Assembly (NCBI GenBank): GCA_964058845.1
Contig: CAXKVR010000032.1
Coordinates: 1 to 64,000 of the forward strand
From: Carex sylvatica
Lineage: Eukaryota > Streptophyta > Magnoliopsida > Poales > Cyperaceae
DNA: 64,000 bases
Reading direction: 5' to 3'
This document shows, piece after piece, positions 45,880-56,953 of this stretch; positions within the stretch are counted from its first letter, which is position 1, and each line of letters begins with the position of its first letter. Made by a program: the position numbers and the translations under genes. The notes below the pieces were generated by a model that saw nothing but the letters and a program-made list of their open reading frames with translations, did no database searches and was not told the DNA's origin.

Positions 45880-46345
45880 TTTTTGTCGAAACCCTTGAAG
45901 TTTATTCGCCGATATCTCTAGAAGTTTAAGGGTATTCGGAGAAAAATGATAAAAATTAATAAAATACAATAATATATATGTTATTGAATTTCTTTAGAAT
46001 AAAAATAAATTTAGAGATATCGGCGAATAAACCTCTAAGGTCTTCGGTAAAAAATAACCATAAAATAAAATAATATATATGTAATTGGACTTCTTTGTAA
46101 TAAAAAATAATTTAGGGCTATCGACGATTAAATTTTTAGGATCTTCAGAGAAAAATGATAAGAAAAAAATAAAATACAATAATATATATGTTATTGGACT
46201 TCTTTGAAATAAAAATAAATTTAGTGATATCGGCGAATAAATTTCTAGTGTGAAAAATAACTATAAAATAAAATAATATATGTAATGAGACTTCTTTGTA
46301 ATAAAAATTAATTTAGGGTTATCGGCGAATAAATTTCTAGGGTCT
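45880..46345. repeat. tandem repeat array, units of about 100-110 bp
   Basis: At least four diverged units each contain aataatatatatgt, tggacttctttg, ataaaaataaattta and atcggcgaataaa. The leftmost part is partly in inverted orientation (attcgccgatatc at 45904-45916). The array lies inside the long-inverted-repeat element. Confidence 0.65.
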
Positions 46346-46398
46346 TCGGTGAATACTAACTATAATATAAAATAATCAATTTAATTTATAATAAAATA

Positions 46399-46805
46399 GA
46401 GTAGAACTTCTTAGGTTCACCAAGTCGCTTGGTGAACTCAAATCTAAAATCCGTCAAATCAGTTTCAAATGACGAATTTGAATAATTGAAACCCGCGTAC
46501 CTTACGAATGATGCGTCTATATGTGAAAATTTTAAACATTCAAATAAATTTAGTATAAAGTCAAGCGGTCAAAATTAAAAGATTAATAAATTAATTTAAT
46601 ACATTCATTTTTTGAACGTTTTTTGACCGCTTGACTTTATACTAAATTAATTTAAATGTTTAAAATTTTCACATGTAGACGCATCACTCGTAAGGTATGT
46701 GAGTTTCAACGATTCGGATTCATCATTTGAAGTCGATTTGATGGATTTTAGACTTGAGTTCACTAAGAAGTTTGATGAGAACTTAAGAACACCCTAGTTC
46801 TACTC
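46399..46805. mobile_element. MULE-type MITE, copy 4, 407 bp, perfect 9-bp TSD
   Basis: GAGTAGAAC termini with the same self-complementary body as the other copies. The flanks carry a perfect 9-bp duplication AATAAAATA (46390-46398 and 46806-46814). It is nested in the larger inverted-repeat element and is therefore younger than it. Confidence 0.9.
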
Positions 46806-47097
46806 AATAAAATATATCAAAAGTTTGTATATATTTGTATCCTTTGACAAAATTGAAAGTTTGAAAAAAAGAAGAAGATGGGGCCGCATCTAGGAAATGC
46901 AGACTTTATTAATGGTCCGCATCTCCTAGATGCAGTTCCAGAATAAAGGTCTGCATTCTCTAGATGCGATCTCAGAATTGGGGTCCGCATTCTCTAGATG
47001 TGGCCGTGTCAACAATATAATTTTCTAGAATTAATGGTTTTTTGGTTTATTTTTTTTTTTGGGATTATGGAATTTTTAAAAATTTCGGGTTTACAAC

Positions 47098-48367
47098 TGT
47101 TTAATAGTTCAATTATTGCTTCTGGACTTAGCACTTAAAGTAGCCATAATGGGCCGGATGCACTATTGGACTTAACCAATACCAATGTCATGATTTTTTC
47201 TTACTTTGATGCATGGTCCTACATTGATTAACAAATTAAAATTATGGTCCAATATGGATTGCTGACTTGGTAGCTTATTTTGTTCCAGCCCAGATTCACT
47301 ATCTCAACTTATCTGCATTTGGGTAATGATTTTTGGTAGTGTGAAATATTGAGGTTCTGTTTTATAGTCATCACTTATCGGGTAGGGCCGAACTTTTTAT
47401 TTCCTAAAGAAAAAACAAAATTCCAAATATGTCCTCTGATTTTCTAAATTTCAAAATTTGCCCCTGCCAGCGGTAGACATTAAAGTATTTATTTTGCATC
47501 GGCAATTTACTGATATTTTGTAATTAAATATCTATATTTTGGCGATGAAATATCGATATATCGGTGCTGGAATTAACTAGGGTATAAAACATCGATGCGT
47601 CGTTGATGTTTTTGCAATAAAATTAGTTTTTTCTACAATATTTTATTTTGTTGGGAATTATTATCTAAGACTGAATGAAGTTATTTTTTTCTACAATATT
47701 TTATTTTGTTGGGAATTGTTATCTAACTCAAAAGTCCATAATTAAAATTTTCATTGCTATTCAACTTTTAAGATTTAAAAAAAAAAAAGAAGTTATTTGA
47801 TATGAAATTATATTTTATATCAAGTTTGAAGTCATATTTTTTTTTCTATTTTTTGCTTTATTTAATTAGGTATACTTTTATTTTATATATAGATATTAAT
47901 GAGTCAGCAATTAAATTCGAACAAGAGGCTGCAAATTTTAAATTACTCATCTATGTATTCTTTTGTTGTTCAAATAATTTTTTTAGGGGTAATAAGTTTT
48001 ATTTTTATCGTATGGTTTTCATTTGTTTATTTCCTGGCTTTTATGTTTTGTTTGTTAATTTTGTAGTGCTTGTTAGAGTTTGCAATGATCTTAATGTATG
48101 CATACTGATGGAATGATAATAGATATTAAGAAATATTGAAATTCATGATTGAAAAGAGTATCCACAAGATATATATTCAAAAAGTAAATATCACATGAGT
48201 ATACTTCAATATCTTCGTTCAAATGCGTCGTTTCTTTTTATGTCTCTTGATATTTTATATTTTTATTTTTAAAACTCAAATTGTTGATCTAACCGTTCAA
48301 CATAATATCTATAGGTAGATATTATAATATCTTTGAATAACAAATTTAATATTTTTCAAATTTGTGG

Positions 48368-48412
<45 letters not shown>

Positions 48413-48449
48413 AATTTACTATTTTTGGATGGTTCTGACACAATAATTT
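47098..48449. other. gene-free DNA with a local duplication and an (AT)n run
   Basis: An imperfect tandem copy of ttctacaatattttattttg and ttgggaattnttatctaa lies at about 47630-47670 and 47690-47730. An (AT)n run lies at about 48373-48410. No gene was recognised. Confidence 0.5.
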
Positions 48450-48637
48450 TATAACTATATAAAAAAAATTCAAAAATAATAATAATTTGATCTCCAAGCA
48501 AATTTTAATATGGAGATCATGTTGAGCAGTTCAGATAAACAATTCGGACTTTGAAAACAAAAGTAATGAGTGAGAGGCAAGATGAGACATGAAATTAGGG
48601 GTGAAAATGGATCTGGATTATCATGTGGATATCCGCT
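48450..48637. repeat. hAT/MITE-like segment interrupted by solo LTR A
   Basis: The sequence ggttctgacacaataatttt, ctccaagcaaattttaatat, ggagatcatg and ttaggggtgaaaa recurs at 50665-50760 and in the right arm at 62910-63030. It ends in the LTR target CCGCT and resumes after the LTR as ccgaatccaatt. The gatatccgctccgaat motifs look like subterminal repeats of an hAT-type element. Confidence 0.5.
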
Positions 48638-50564
48638 TGAGAAGCATAAATTATATACATATTTGATCTAGTTTTCATCATAAAATAACGTCAAATATCT
48701 TGTATTTTGAATATAAAGTGAATATAATACATCTAGAATCAAGTTACTGCATTTGTTTGATTTTAATTTGCAGGAAATGAAGAAAAATGAAGGAAAAACG
48801 AAGAAAAATGTCTAGTGCAGATGCACGGATTATGATATAGCCGTAATGAGTACTTAGATGGATTTCTGGACGCACGCCAATTTTAAAAAGGTATAATAAG
48901 CTATTCATCAAAATCCGTGCAGATACACGGATATCAATGCCGCTGCACTCTGGTCGCACAGAAAAAGTCCAAGCCCAGTGCGGACGCACTGTAGCAGCAG
49001 CCAAAAATAGAGTCTGAACTTAAAACGGCCACAACTTTTGATTCGTAACTCCGTTTTAGGCATATGACCACTTTTCGGAAAGCCAACGAGAAGATCTACA
49101 ACCTGAGAATCTAAAAAAGGAAAGTTGGAGTCAGTGCGGACGCACTGGACCCACAGGCAGCCAAAAAATGTGTTTTTCAACACGTTTTCTATTTTTAGCG
49201 CACCATGAACATTTTTTACAGCTAAACTTGGACAAGGCAGCCTGGGAAACAATCCAAAAATAGCACTCACTAAGCCAACTCACCCCACAACTATGCCTCT
49301 TGATTGGACATAGTCTTTGGCTATAAAAGATGGGGTTACTTCCCATTAAAGGGATCTCACATCTCACATCTCACATCTCACATCTCACATCATACAACTC
49401 TCTCTCTCTCTCTCACCCCTTGGTGCATGCCAATTTTCATAAAATATAGCGATAAATCTGCAGCCATTCTAGGAGTTCCGAAAGCTTTTCAAGGAAGGAG
49501 AAGAAGGTCCAAGCAAGATTTCGGCAAGATTGAGGTTCTTGATTGAATAAAGGGTGTAACTATTTCTTTATTTCATTTCTTTTTATTTTTGCCAACTTTT
49601 GTAATAGATCTCTTCAAGAGAGAGTAGATCTCTTTCTAGGGGTTTAGGTCAATGCATGAACTTGTTTAATTGTATCTTATTCGGTTATTTATTTTTATCA
49701 TGATTGTTTTATGGGATTTGATGCTAATTTCTGAGATTTATAATTTGTGTTAATTACATAATTAGTACTTAAAATCGATGTAGTTCTGCTTTGGATTCGA
49801 AAGAACGAAAGAAGTTAGGACGAGAGGAGAGTACCAATTATGAACACAAATACCTTAGGTTTTGATTAAGGTCTAACCAACTGCGAAATCAAACCGGAAC
49901 TACAGAAATTAGGGTTAGGGACTTGGTGAAGGACGTAACTGTGAAGTCATACCCTTATTAGGACATCTCAAATTAAATCAGATATTGGTATGAAGAACGT
50001 AACTGTGAAGTACCAATATTTGAGGAGAGGAGAGACTAACAAGAGCTTATGGTCTAGGTAGCTAGGATGAAGGACGTAACAGTGAAGTCCGAATTACTTA
50101 GGCACGTTATTAATTCACGAAAGTGACACTTAATGACATATTAGGTTAGAAACCTCATCAAATCATACATGAATTTAAACAAATACCAAATAGATATAAT
50201 TAAGAAGGGATTGTAGACCGAATACCCCTAGATCTCCTCAACTTGAAAACAAACCAATTTTCACTTTCTTTATTTTATTTACATCTATTGTTTACAATTC
50301 TTCTCGGGTATTGAACCCAACTTAGGACTATTTAAACAAATCCCCCTTATTCTATTTTATTGCACTTACTTTTTTTTTATTATTTTCTGAAATTAATTAA
50401 TAAAGTCTAAACCTAGTATCTAAACTTACTCTTTGAGGATCGATACCCGATAATATACTACGCGGTAGGATTGTATACTTGTAATCTGAACTGAAAGTGT
50501 ATTTAAGGTTAAAAAGTACAGTTTACTGTACTGAAACTTTGTACTATACCTTTTTGGTGCAACA
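48638..50564 (+). mobile_element. solo LTR A, 1927 bp
   Basis: It begins TGAGAAGC and ends GGTGCAACA, flanked by a perfect 5-bp duplication CCGCT (48633-48637 and 50565-50569). It has an LTR promoter layout: TATA (ctataaaag, 49321-49329), repeated catctcac heptamers and a (TC)n run just after, and a long transcribed part. Two palindromic cagtgcggacgcactg motifs lie upstream (about 48977 and 49133). No internal genes or second LTR follow. Probably from a Ty3-gypsy-type element; the family is not identified. Confidence 0.85.
49321..49329 (+). promoter_or_regulatory. LTR A TATA box
   Basis: ctataaaag, followed about 30 bases on by the repeated catctcac segment, marks the probable start of the LTR transcript. 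Confidence 0.55.
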
Positions 50565-51021
50565 CCGCTCCGAATCCAATTAGAATTCGTATCCAAATTT
50601 AAACAAAGTGGATAGTTCCGGATACGGATAATTTATTAAGATGGACAAATTCCCCGGATTCTGACACAGTGATTTTATACCTATATAAAAAACAAATTCA
50701 AAAAAAATATAATTTAATCTCCAAGCAAATTTTAATATGGAGATCATGTATGAGACAAATTCGGATAGTTCCGAATACTATCCATTTTCGAATAATTTAT
50801 TAAGATGGACAAATTCTCCAAATTCGGATACAAATAATATTCTAATTGGCTAAACGGATCGGATATCCACACTCTATCCGAAACCAAACCCACTTTCAAT
50901 TTTACTCTCTTCACACTTCGGTGGAAGAGCTGTACATGCCTTTGTTTATATATGATATGTTGCTTTGAACAATACAAACTATTCAATACTTGATATACTG
51001 AAAAAGTAATATTCGGCCAAA
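50565..51021. repeat. flank between LTR A and the CACTA terminus, left copy
   Basis: Mirror image of 62571-63131. It contains motifs such as cggatagttccgaatac, aatttattaagatggacaaa and cggatacggat. The short minus-strand frame here (50744-50986) and its partner on the right are by-products of the repeat, not a gene. Confidence 0.7.
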
Positions 51022-52362
51022 CACTACTACAAAAAAAATTCTTTTATATCGGTTAAAATCGCGTTTCGTCATCGGAGTCTGATCCGATACATATCGCCCC
51101 GATAGGAAATCCACAGACATATGCCATCGGCGAAAACCAATGGTGTTAAGCACCGACGCCATCTATTGAAAAATTAGGAACCAATGGGAGTAATAGTTTT
51201 TCGGTCGTTAAATAAGCCGTTTAATGTAGAACACCATAAGATCTACTTTATAATGAACCGATGGCGATCTTACATACTGCGTTTAATATTTGACGCCGTT
51301 TAGGGTTTAATGCCATCTCGTGCGTGGGGTTGTTTGAACCGATGGTAGATGTCACTTACGCCATCTATTTCTAACTAATTTTGAGCCGTTGGTAATTTAT
51401 GATATTTTTTTTAATTGTGCTTTTATTAGGGCCCTCGTATGTGTGCGTGTGTGTATATATATCCATCCATTTATATTAAAAATACGAAATAGTAGGTACC
51501 AATCAACAAATAATATAAAACCATGCAAGCTAATATGAATAGAAAATTAATATAAACAGACATCAATTGTATCATATATATAATTAATACATGCAAGTTG
51601 TATTCAACTCATACAAGAGTAGTTACAAAATTAAGGACTCCCTAGCTAGATATCACTGATAACAAAATTCAAAACGGGGTTGTTGTTCCTAAACAGATAC
51701 ATATTAATCATCATCACTAATAACAAAATCTAAAACATGGTTGCTTTACCTAGCTAAACAAAGATTAATTAATCATCATCAGAAGGAGAATAATTCTTGC
51801 CCTCATGTGCTGCAATGTTGGATTTTGTCAGTAGCATATATATATATGAGTGAAAGAGATATTACTATTTAATTTATGTATTGCTCATAAGGTCGTACCA
51901 TGCTAGTAATTAAGGTTGCTCATCTTGTGCCACTTCTGCCTTCTCTACCTCTTGTGCCTTCTCCAGCTCTTGTGCCGCCTCCACCTTCTCCACCTTGATC
52001 TCCACATCTTGTGCTTGCTCCTCTCACACATCTTCTGCCTGCTCATCTTGTGCCTTCTCCACCTTGATCTCCACCTCTTGTGCTTGCTCCTCTCGTACCT
52101 CACTTGCCTCTTGTGGTTGCTCCTCTCGTGCTTCCTCCTCTACAAAATACAAATATACATCTAATTAACATACCGTAAAACTATTCCTATCTAACATAAT
52201 CTACTAAAATGAAACTTTACAAGTAATAGCTAAAGTTGTGGCGAAGGAAAATGCACCTGCCGTTAGCTTGATTTTTTTGTTGTGGTGCAGCTCAGTCTCT
52301 TCATCCTCCTCCTAACCTGCCTTTATGGTTCTTGAAACCCGTTTAGTACAGGAGCCACCAAT
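51022..52362 (-). mobile_element. CACTA terminus and 3' part of its transcription unit, left copy
   Basis: The terminus is CACTACTACAAAAAAAATTC at 51022. The next 400 bp are full of subterminal repeats (atcggttaaaatcg, gccatcggcg, accgatgg, gatggcg). Farther in, the minus strand carries the end of a Glu-rich coding region. The outermost bases are identical to those of the copy ending at 62570, and the flank outside is duplicated too. No transposase domain was recognised. Confidence 0.8.
51916..52141 (-). pseudogene. last exon of a Glu-rich CACTA-borne gene, left copy
   Basis: On the minus strand the exon reads EEAREEQPQEASEVREEQ, then heptad-like repeats (EEQAQEVEIKVEKAQDEQ; VEAAQELEKAQEVEKAE), a low-complexity, probably coiled-coil acidic tail. 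A TGA at 52024-52026 interrupts it where the right copy reads an Arg codon (CGA). Function unknown: it may be part of the CACTA accessory protein or a captured host exon. It is disabled in this copy. Confidence 0.55.
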
Positions 52363-52547
52363 AGAGTTGATATCTCGCAAACGTATCTACTTTCTGACCT
52401 ATATTTTGTACCAAAACATGTGTTTAGAATCATTAAATCAGTCATATTGCATTGAATATTTATAGAATATGGTACTGCTGTAAGTTTGTTCTTACTTTGC
52501 AGGAATCAGATGAAATCGAGAAGAAATCTGGATTTGAGAAGTTCTGA

Positions 52548-52665
52548 CACGGGTCTGACAACATCTTGTACGGGTCTGACAACATCTTGTCCGGGTCTTA
52601 CAACATCTTGTACGGATCGTACAACATCTTGTACGGGTCTTACAACATCTTGTACGGGTCTTATC
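52548..52665 (+). repeat. 21-bp tandem repeat in LTR B
   Basis: Between five and six copies of a 21-bp unit (acgggtctgacaacatcttg plus t) with small variations (cgggtctta, cggatcgta) lie upstream of the LTR TATA box. Confidence 0.9.
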
Positions 52666-53630
52666 AGCCTCGACCAGACCAGAACAAAGCTGAAATTTCA
52701 GCATCCGAACTTAAAACAGTCATAGATTTTGACTCGTAGCTCCGTTTTGAGTGTATGACCACTTTTCGGAAAGCTTGCGAGAAGATCTACAATCTGGCAT
52801 TTTTGGAAATTCTGTACGGTCTGTGTCAATTTTGATACGGGTCGTATCAGACAAATCCAGAAAGAAATCTGGAGTTCTGGAAAGAAATCTGAAGGAAGGA
52901 AAGTTGGCCAAAGTCTATATAAACGGGATTTCTTGCACCAGAAGAGGATTCTGGAGCAGAGAGACAATTCTAGGGTTAGAGATTGACGGCTATTGCTTGG
53001 AGACGAAGTGGAGAAGCAAAAGACGCGAGTTTTTATTGTGGATCTCCTTTGTACTTTGGTTTTAGCATGAATTCTTATTCTTTTATCTTTGTTATCTGTT
53101 TTAGCACTATGCTTGAGTAGTTTTATTTGTTTCTAGGGTTAAGATGTAATCGAATGTTTTGTTTTGCATCTAGTTATTGGATTTTTACGTTGAAATTTGT
53201 GTTTACTTGATTGTGATTTATTTTAATTGCTTAGTTTGAATTGCTTGATTATTATTTGGTTTGACCACTAGATGAGGCCACATCTATAAGGTACTGTGTC
53301 CAATTTGATCTTGCAACCAGACTAAGTACATGAGGTAGGATTAGTAATCCGACAGGGGAAACCAACTAGTAGCCGGAAGGTGAACATTTCCTCTTATCGA
53401 CGGATAAGAGGTTACCTTTAGTATTCCAAACAAGTAACTTGGTAACTCGAACCAATATACGACAGTTGAGGTTTAGAGCCCAAAGAGGGCAGATATTGCA
53501 GATTCCATACCAAGTCGATAAACCAACATACGACAGTTGAGGTTTAGAAACATTAGGTCTGGTCAGTTAAACCCTACACAAAGGAACCACGTAAAGAAAC
53601 AGTGACTGGTGCATTAACTCAAAGTCCACA

Positions 53631-53741
53631 CGACCCGTGTACGACAGTACACGGTTCGTGTAAGCTGATACGACCCGTGTAGGAAACTACACGATCCGTG
53701 TAAGCTGATACGACCCGTGTAAGAAATTACACGGTCCGTGT
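53631..53741 (+). repeat. three 40-bp units, each an inverted repeat, in LTR B
   Basis: Units start at 53631, 53671 and 53711. Each has cgacccgtgta then tacacggttcgtg or a variant, so each can form a hairpin, and units are joined by taagctgata. They lie in the downstream, transcribed part of the LTR. Confidence 0.88.
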
Positions 53742-54077
53742 CAGGGACTGAGAGGCAGAACTGAGATAAGTCTGAAACCCTGGAAACTCCTTTTATTATT
53801 GATTTAAACCAAGTTTATTTACTGTCTTTCATTTAATTACTGTTATTGAACTGATTAGGAATTAAATACCAAAAACCAACCATCTCTCACTTCTAGTCTT
53901 TAACTGATTTAAGTAGAGTCCGGTTTAGATTTGAACCGTCCCTGTCATCGATACCCGACGATATACTACTCGATAGGACTGTGCACTTGCAGTCTGAACC
54001 GAAGGTGTATTAAAGGTTAAAAGGTACAGCTCGCTGTACTGAAACTTTGTACCATACGCTTTTGTGTGAACAAGAGT

Positions 54078-55788
54078 CATCAAATAGAAAATAGATCGCT
54101 TAGCCTCCTCTTGTCATCCAGCTGGTGGTCCATACTCAGAATGATCTCCTTCATTACTAGTAGCAGAAGCTTCACCTGAAATTGAAACAAAAGTTAACTT
54201 GATAGCCACTATCAGGGTTTCAAAAAAGAAATTGGAACAAAAGACAAGTGAATATGTATAATGAAAAAGTAACAATGAATTTTTTTTGTAACATTGAAAC
54301 ATAATACAAATGATTGGACTTATTATCTTTCCCTGATACAGCCTCATCGGGTTTTTCCTCTAATATCACATTGAACTTGTCCATATCAGTCACTACATAT
54401 CATTAATTAACAAGCGTTACCATTCTGTTATAATTTAGATAACCATGAGAATGAGAAATACATTAATTGGAGAAATAAAACAATTCACATGGGAATTCAA
54501 GATGTATGTTATCAATTATATCGGACCGCTCATCTTCATATATGAGCTTCAAAAATAGTACCTCATCTTGATAGATTTGCGATCCGAAATAATTGATAAC
54601 CTAAATCTCCACCCAATTGTTAACTGTGAGAGGGAGTACTACTTACAGATTTGAAATCAAAGCTTAACCTTCGTGGTTATTAAAATGATATACTAAATAT
54701 TTGATCTAAATCCTTCATGTGGATGAATTGAAAGGTTCAATAACCCCATAAAATCACGTTCTTGGGTTATAACCTTCAAGTCCATCTACAAAAAAGAACA
54801 GATCAACATGCATCAAATCACAATATAAGCTCTTTCTTTTTTCCCCCTATAAAATCCAACGAAATATAAATATAAACCTAAGGTCAAGAAACTTAAAACC
54901 AAAACTGAAAACAGAAACTTAAAACTAAAAATCAAACCCCCTATATTATGATGTACGTACCTCAAAAAAAGTAAAACTCAAAACATGAAAATTAAAAAAT
55001 ATCAAAATATATGTAAAAACATCTAAGATTTTAACCACTACAAAAAAAAATCATAAACCTAAACCCAAAGACCTAAGGTAAGAAAAAATCAAAACTTAAA
55101 ACAAAAAATAAAAAATAAAAAAATTGCTAGACCTCAACCTAAACCTAAAGAACTAAGCTCAGAAAAAAAAAATTGAAACTAAAAATTTAAAATATATCAA
55201 CATTAATTACAGTATCCTCTAAGAAACTTTACCCCTTACAAAACCCCCTAAAAACTAAGCAGTATATAACAGAAAAACACTACAGTAAGATCTAGACCTA
55301 GGTATTATATATATATCGGTAAAAAGCACTATAAATTAAAACACTATAAAAAACTTAGTAAGATCGCGACCTACGTACACAGAGAGTGCTAGTGAGGAAC
55401 CTTAGGACTTATGTGAAAGAGAGAGCTCAGATGGCGGCCGGTTATTCCTAGTGAGAGAGAGTAAAGTTGCAAAATTTAAAATTGGGGGAGATGAAATTAC
55501 CCAAAGTAAATATATATTGTTCTTTTAGGTTACAAATTATAAAATATAATAATTAATATGTTGTACTGCCGGATTTTAACCGATGGCGATGTTAAACAAA
55601 AAGTTAGGAAGTCGCATACTTCAATTTACTGTTAAATGCTATACAAAATTGGCCTAAAGTATTGCAAATTTTGTGTTGTCAACTGGATGGTCCGCTCTGT
55701 AATTATTTGAGTTAATACTCGTGCTATCTCAGATTTGACTTCTGGATTTGAACTTGAATTTTTATGTTACTTTATATAGATTAATGCT
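54078..55788 (-). mobile_element. CACTA transcription unit, upstream part, left copy
   Basis: Mirror image of 59517-61224. On the minus strand it holds candidate exons near 54113-54177 (frame EASATSNEGDHSEYGPPAG), an ATG-containing segment near 54380, and a 30-codon frame (MDLKVITQERDFMGLLNLSI...) near 54690-54785, separated by T-rich intron-like stretches. The far end (55380-55480) is GC-richer and may be its leader. No transposase motifs were recognised. Confidence 0.5.
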
Positions 55789-55796
55789 ATCTCTGT

Positions 55797-56953
55797 AATT
55801 TTTATGTAACTATTTCTTTATCTCATGTCTTCTTATTTTTGCCAACTTTTGTAATGAATCTTTCCAAGTGAGAGTAGATCTCTTTCTAGGAATTTAGGTC
55901 AATGCATGAACTTATTTAATTATATTTATTCGGTTATATTATTTTTATTATGATTTTTTGATTTAATGGTAATTTCTGTGAATTATTCTTTATGATTTCG
56001 TTATACTTGCAATTATAAGTATCATGCTAGGTTTAATGAATTAAAATAGTTAGAAATCATGTTATGTCATGTTCTTCTGCTTTAATCATTAAACTCTAGC
56101 ATAGGTCGAGTTAAGGAGAGTATCAATCAAATTATAAAGGTATAGGATATCTTATTAACACTAGGATATAAACCGGATCTCCAAAAATTAGAGTTAGGGT
56201 TTGGTGAGGTCGGTATTTCTGAAGTCAAACCCCTAATTTGGACACCTTGGAACAAATATTGTGAAATACTTTGAATTATGTGTATTAAAAATCCCGATTA
56301 GGTGAGTAACAGCCCTAAAAATGGCGGAACATTAATCCGTTCACCCAAAGTATTTGTATCAATATTTGTTTCAAAGGCTAACACAAATCATAAACTAATT
56401 TTTAGTTTCTTGAAATATTAATGTTCGTCTTGAATTATGTGTATTAAATATCCCTCTAGGGTTTGTAAAAATCCTAGAATTTGAGGCCAATTAATCTGTT
56501 CACCCAAGATATAACATCAATATTCCAAGAGCGAATTAGGTTAGAAACCTCATTAAAAATCAAACATGAATATAAACAAACCGAATAGATTGAATTAGCA
56601 AGGAATTGTAGATTGAATACCCCTAGATCTTCTTAACTTAAAAGCAAATCAATCTTTACTTTCTTTATTTTATTGTTTGTAACTCCTTGTTTTCGAGTAT
56701 TGAACCCAACTTAGGATTACTTAAGCAAAACCCCACCTATTCTATTTTATTGCACTTTACTTCTTTTTATTATTTTCTGAAATTAATTAATAAAGTCTAA
56801 ACCTAGTATCTAAACTTACTCTCTAAGGATCGATATCCGATAATATACTACGCGGTAGGACTGTACACTTGCAATCTGAACTGAAAGTGTATTTAAGGTT
56901 AAAAAGTACAACTTGTTGTACTGAAACTTTGTACTATACATTTTTGGCGCACC
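55797..56953 (+). mobile_element. 5'-truncated LTR C, related to LTR A
   Basis: It matches LTR A from the gtaactatttctttat block (49556 in A) through aatgcatgaactt, acccaacttagga and aagtctaaacctagtatcta to the 3' end (ctgtactgaaactttgtact, then ttttggcgcacca). The U3 part and TATA box are missing. It starts within about 10 bp of where the palindrome match ends, so it marks the inner breakpoint of the left arm. Confidence 0.75.

Larger units (their letters stand above)
45522..47097. mobile_element. long-inverted-repeat element with internal tandem repeats
   Basis: The ends are inverted: GTTTACAACCCGAAAATTAT at the left and GTTGTAAACCCGAAATTT read inward from the right. Pairing continues through tcataatcc, A-run, accaaaaaccattaatt. 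Inside both arms are repeats of the phrase gcatctaggggatgcg / ccgcattctctagatgcg, and at about 45880-46345 tandem units built from tatcggcgaataaa and ttggacttctttgtaataaa. A MITE is nested at 46399-46805. No coding frame; it resembles a foldback-type element. Confidence 0.65.
52368..54072 (+). mobile_element. solo LTR B, 1705 bp, with empty site in the other arm
   Basis: It starts TGATATCTCG and ends GTGTGAACA, flanked by a perfect 5-bp duplication AGAGT (52363-52367 and 54073-54077). The matching place in the right arm (61225-61229, ACTCT) has one copy of the target and no insertion. It shares blocks with LTR A (actccgttttgag/agg, gaccacttttcggaaag, gagaagatctacaa, cgatacccgacgatatacta, ctgtactgaaactttgtac), so both are from related LTR elements. 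A TATA box lies at 52916-52923. Confidence 0.95.
49696..55788. repeat. left arm of the large inverted duplication
   Basis: Reverse complement of 59517-64000: the window's last bases (complement tatcatgatt.ttttatggga) match 49696 onward, and the match continues through LTR A, its flank, the CACTA end and the internal transcription unit to about 55788 (agattaatgct). Differences are scattered substitutions, a roughly 100-bp deletion near 50755 and the 1.7-kb solo LTR B present only here. The true outer limit of the duplication lies beyond the window. Confidence 0.92.

Noticed and set aside
48744..49367. Overlapping minus-strand frames of 78-120 residues
   Set aside because: They lie within solo LTR A, opposite to its promoter direction, with no recognisable domains.
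50744..50986. 80-residue frame and its mirror copy at 62606-62872
   Set aside because: Both lie in repeat-flank sequence full of cggata/tatccg motifs. Conservation comes from the duplication, not coding.
51916..52164. 82-residue Leu/Cys-rich frame on + (and its partner at 61428-61676 on minus)
   Set aside because: It is the antisense of the Glu-rich exon; the splice phase and acidic repeats support the opposite strand.
52492..52725. Frames on both strands with repeated TRTRCC or TTSCTGL residues
   Set aside because: They are products of the 21-bp tandem repeat, whose length is a multiple of three.
54114..54347. 77-residue frame (and its partner at 60955-61188)
   Set aside because: It reads through an intron-like T-rich stretch; only its last part (EASATSNEGDHSEYG) is a candidate exon.
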